Part shown: one piece after another, positions 6,078 through 8,665 of the stretch
Position numbering within the stretch: position 1 is the stretch's first letter
Layout: every line of letters starts with the position of its first letter
Origin: JAZDLC01 sp043802345
Lineage (GTDB): Bacteria; Planctomycetota; B15-G4; JADJEK01
DNA: 8,665 nucleotides
Assembly: GCA_043802345.1 (NCBI GenBank)
Contig: JAZDLC010000192.1
Span: forward strand, 1-8,665
Reading direction: 5' to 3'
Notes under the pieces: generated by a model
The model's database searches: none
Told to the model about the DNA's origin: nothing
The model's input: the letters and a program-made list of their open reading frames with translations, nothing else
Translations under genes and position numbers: made by a program

Positions 6078-8036
6078 ATGAGGCGTCTGCTTCCGTTCCT
6101 GCCGTTGGCGCTCCTTTCATCGTGCGCGGCTGGTCAAGGGGTCGCCTCGGACCCCGAGTTGCTGGTGGACATTTCGAGGAAGGCGATCCTCGTCGCCCAG
6201 AGGGGCGACACTCTCGTAGGGAACCTGGATCAGGATCTGGAGTTCGTTCGGGGGCACGACCGCGTCCGCGATCGGCCGACGGGACTCGGAGACCGGCTGG
6301 CTCTTCTGGACGCTGTATGTGAGCGAGACCGGGGATTGCGGATCGGTCTGTTTCAGGATCTGGCGGAAGAGACAGAGGACACGCTCCTGAGACGGACGAT
6401 CACTCATGTGCTCGAGCAGGATGACGCCTATCTGGCGGAGCAGCTCGAAGGCGACAAGGTCTACTCCTGGTTTGCCGGCCTGTTCAACGGACTGCTGCAG
6501 ATGGGATATGCGGTGCTGAACGCGAATCCGATCGGTGTGTTGAGGCCGATCCTGCAGGGCGTCGAGCAGGTGCTGGACGAGGACGGGCTCAATGTCCGGG
6601 ATCGCAAGCAACTGGCCCTCTACCGGCGCTGGCTGCTGCTCCATCCGGACGGGCAGGGGCTTCCGGATGGGGCCGAGGCGGTGTCCGAGCGGGTGCGCAA
6701 GTTGGAGGAGCAGGTCTTCGAGGAGGAGCGGCTCCTGACCGAGAGGCTGCTGGCCGAGGGGCGTCAGGATGCGGCGGCGGCCCACATTCAGAGCGCCCGA
6801 TCCCGGCAGGTGAACGAGGAGGTGGTGCGGGATCTCTCCAACCGTCTGGACCAGGCGGTCGAGACCCGCCGCTCGCAGCTGCTGGCCGGCCTCTCGGTCG
6901 ATCCGATCGAGATCGAGCTGGCGCGCGGGCCGACCGAACTGTGCGGCGCGTACCGAAAGCTGATCAACGAGATGCTGCTGAGCGGGGGTCAGGAGCAGCT
7001 GCCACTGGTTCGCGAGGAGGCGGTGAAGGCCGGCCGGGAGGACCTGTCGCGGATTCTCGACCGGGTCGGCGCTGGTCAGGCCAGCGGAAGAGATACGCGG
7101 GAGGCGATCGACAGGGCGCACGAGGAGCATTCCGCCCGGGTGCGGCGCTTCATCTTCACCGGTCGCCGGCCTTCGCTTGATCCATTGCGCCGGTACGAGG
7201 TCGCCCGCGATCAGGCCAGGCGCACGCTGCTCGACTTCCTCGAACCAATCTTCTGGATCCCCGCCACGCTCGTGCGTGCTGTCTACGCGGGGATCGGCCA
7301 CCCCGTGGACGATCAGCCGGTCGTGGCTGTGTTGGCGGAGCACGTCTGGAGTACTCCAGAGGCCGTCGAGCGGGAGGACGCGCTGGCCGAACTGGTCGAG
7401 CGGTACGAGGCTCGCGGAGAGACGGCCAAGGCGCTTGGCGCGGCCCAGATGATGCTGCTGGGGGAAAAACAGGCCGCGGAATTGAGAGAGAACCTGGCGG
7501 CCGGCGTGCTGAGAAAGAGCTCCGGCATCCAGGCCACGAGCGCCCGCCGGGCGTTGCTGGAGGCGCTCATTCGACAGTTCCCCGACACCGCGGCGGCGAG
7601 GGACGCGAAGGAGGAACTCGTCGGCCTCGGCACCGATGTCTACGAGGGGGCCGCGGTCATCCCCGCGACCGCCGCGCAGTCGCTGGCTCGCGAGCTGGGA
7701 CTGGCACCGGCACTGCTCGACGGGCGTCAGGACAACGGAGAAGTCGCTTCACCGGGATTGAGGTACTTCGGCGACCGGGTGCTGTTCGAGCTGCAGGAGT
7801 CCGGGACCCGCGAACGCCGTTCGGTCAACGTGGACGGGGAACTGCGCCGCCGGCTGGACGCCCTGGCCGCCGAGTGGACCTGGCGCCGCCGGGCCGCGCG
7901 CGCCTCGACGTACGAGGAGCTGCATGAGGGCGTCCCGGTGGAGTTGAGCGCCGGCATCGGTCTTTCGGGAATCGGTATCTACCCGCGTCTGCTACCGGAG
8001 GAGTACCGGCTGCCGGATCGTGAGCTGTTCGAGTAG
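6078..8036 (+). CDS. Large helical repeat lipoprotein, unknown function
   Basis: This 652-residue protein has a short lipoprotein signal peptide with lipobox LSSC and acylated Cys16, followed by Ala, which predicts outer-membrane sorting by the E. coli rule. Most of the chain is charged helix. Residues about 200-270 look coiled-coil or TPR-like (KLEEQVFEEERLLTERLLAEG, split around 208-228). Residues about 434-517 are TPR-like, including ALIRQFPDTAAARDAKEEL (496-514), a pattern typical of TPR/YbgF-type repeats. Two more hydrophobic stretches, about 129-160 and 384-405, contain aromatic and Pro residues and could be amphipathic membrane-contacting elements. The C-terminus (about 555-640) is less helical and ends with a Gly-rich segment AGIGLSGIGIYPRLLP (625-640). 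No catalytic motif is seen and I do not recognise the family. It follows the smaller lipoprotein gene by 1 base, so the two may act as partners in an envelope complex; that is inference. Confidence 0.8.
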   Translation: MRRLLPFLPLALLSSCAAGQGVASDPELLVDISRKAILVAQRGDTLVGNLDQDLEFVRGHDRVRDRPTGLGDRLALLDAVCERDRGLRIGLFQDLAEETEDTLLRRTITHVLEQDDAYLAEQLEGDKVYSWFAGLFNGLLQMGYAVLNANPIGVLRPILQGVEQVLDEDGLNVRDRKQLALYRRWLLLHPDGQGLPDGAEAVSERVRKLEEQVFEEERLLTERLLAEGRQDAAAAHIQSARSRQVNEEVVRDLSNRLDQAVETRRSQLLAGLSVDPIEIELARGPTELCGAYRKLINEMLLSGGQEQLPLVREEAVKAGREDLSRILDRVGAGQASGRDTREAIDRAHEEHSARVRRFIFTGRRPSLDPLRRYEVARDQARRTLLDFLEPIFWIPATLVRAVYAGIGHPVDDQPVVAVLAEHVWSTPEAVEREDALAELVERYEARGETAKALGAAQMMLLGEKQAAELRENLAAGVLRKSSGIQATSARRALLEALIRQFPDTAAARDAKEELVGLGTDVYEGAAVIPATAAQSLARELGLAPALLDGRQDNGEVASPGLRYFGDRVLFELQESGTRERRSVNVDGELRRRLDALAAEWTWRRRAARASTYEELHEGVPVELSAGIGLSGIGIYPRLLPEEYRLPDRELFE

Positions 8037-8064
8037 GCCGGACCGCGGTGCACGGGCCAGCCCT

Positions 8065-8649
8065 TCACCCGAAGTAAGGCGGTTCGTTGCCCGGCTTCCA
8101 CTTGATGTTGCACCCCATGCTCGGCCGCTGGTCCGGATTCACGGGGCGATCAGCGAGGACCGCGTCGACAGCATTCGAGAGCTCCTGGCCAGTGATCGGA
8201 ATGCCGCTGTCCGGCCGGCTCCCGTCGAACTGGCCCCTGTAGACCAGCTTGCGCTGCTGGTCATAGAGGAAAAAATCAGGTGTGCAGGCGGCGGTGTACT
8301 GCCTGGCCACCTCCTGCGTCTCATCCACGAGGTACGGGAACGTGTAACCCAGCGCGGCCGCTACCTCGCGCATCCTCTCGGGTCGGTCGTCCGCGTACTC
8401 CTGCTTCGAGTAGTCGTTGGAGTTGATCGCGACCACGGCGACATCGCGGCCGTGATATTTCTTGCCGAACTCCGCGAGAGCCTGACCCAGATGCTTCACG
8501 TAGGGGCAGTGGTTGCAGATGAACATCACCACCAGCGCCTTCGCTTCCTTGAACTCGTCCAGTTGGTGCGAGACGCCGTTTGCGTCGTACAAGCAGAAAT
8601 CCGGGGCTGCCGAACCGAGCGCGGCCATGGTGGACGGTGTGAGGGCCAT
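8065..8649 (-). CDS. Peroxiredoxin-like thioredoxin-fold protein (CNHC active site)
   Basis: This 194-residue protein belongs to the redoxin (AhpC/TSA-thioredoxin fold) superfamily, in the PRX_like1-type group usually annotated 'thioredoxin family protein'. Visible landmarks are GSAAPDF (12-18), strand plus active site VVMFICNHCPYVKH (40-53) with Cys45 and Cys48, the cis-Pro region ACTPDFFLYD (121-130) with a further Cys122, RGQFDGSRPD (138-147), and a C-terminal GCNIKWKPGNEPPYFG tail (179-194) with Cys180. No signal peptide is present, so it is probably cytoplasmic. The fold suggests thiol-disulfide exchange or peroxide reduction; the natural substrate is unknown. The ATG at 8649 is preceded by a strong ribosome binding site. 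The gene converges on the large lipoprotein gene, with 28 bases between the stops, and is therefore a separate transcription unit. Confidence 0.92.
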   Translation of the reverse strand: MALTPSTMAALGSAAPDFCLYDANGVSHQLDEFKEAKALVVMFICNHCPYVKHLGQALAEFGKKYHGRDVAVVAINSNDYSKQEYADDRPERMREVAAALGYTFPYLVDETQEVARQYTAACTPDFFLYDQQRKLVYRGQFDGSRPDSGIPITGQELSNAVDAVLADRPVNPDQRPSMGCNIKWKPGNEPPYFG

Positions 8650-8655
8650 GAGAAT

Positions 8656-8662
8656 CTCCTCC
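8656..8662 (-). promoter_or_regulatory. Ribosome binding site for the redoxin gene
   Basis: Read on the - strand this is GGAGGAG, 6 bases before the ATG at 8649. It supports that start. The promoter is beyond the right edge. Confidence 0.75.
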
Positions 8663-8665
8663 AGG

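Noticed and set aside
6117..7343. Long - strand open frame (408 codons) opposite the large lipoprotein
   Set aside because: It mirrors a gene with a good ribosome binding site and lipobox; its Gln/His/Arg-rich translation looks antisense.
8037..8064. Possible bidirectional terminator between the converging lipoprotein and redoxin genes
   Set aside because: There is an 8-base palindrome ACCGCGGT and a GGGCCAGCCC element, but neither gives a stem with a workable loop followed by a T run.

Overview
The window reads as high-GC bacterial DNA with strongly G/C-rich third codon positions. It comes from a Gram-negative-type cell, because two genes encode lipoproteins and two encode Sec-exported proteins. 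The protein styles recall Acidobacteriota, Planctomycetota or a related environmental phylum, but no marker gene settles this, so the taxonomy is only an impression.

Positions 3-8036 hold seven genes on the + strand, packed so tightly (overlaps of 4 and 10 bases, gaps of 1, 2, 2 and 15 bases) that they could form one transcript. The first two are the molybdopterin-binding subunit (cut by the left edge) and the FAD-binding subunit of a xanthine dehydrogenase/aldehyde oxidoreductase-family molybdenum hydroxylase. The expected third subunit, with two [2Fe-2S] clusters, is not in the window and is probably to the left. An 81-residue cysteine-rich protein (2411-2656) with a near-perfect ribosome binding site follows.

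The next four genes (2659-8036) are all predicted to be exported. They are a small secreted protein of unknown function, an S41/tricorn-core-like secreted protease with a helical C-terminal extension, and two consecutive helical, TPR-like lipoproteins of 306 and 652 residues. None of these four is a standard molybdenum hydroxylase partner. They may be a separate cell-envelope module (protease plus lipoprotein scaffolds) that lies next to the hydroxylase genes or is co-transcribed with them.

The last gene (8065-8649, - strand) converges on the run. It encodes a peroxiredoxin/thioredoxin-fold protein with a CNHC active-site motif and is an independent unit whose promoter lies beyond the right edge. 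I found no RNA genes, CRISPR arrays, insertion sequences or convincing terminators. No stretch longer than 300 bases lacks a gene. The best candidates for something undescribed are the small Cys-rich protein and the exported four-gene block.
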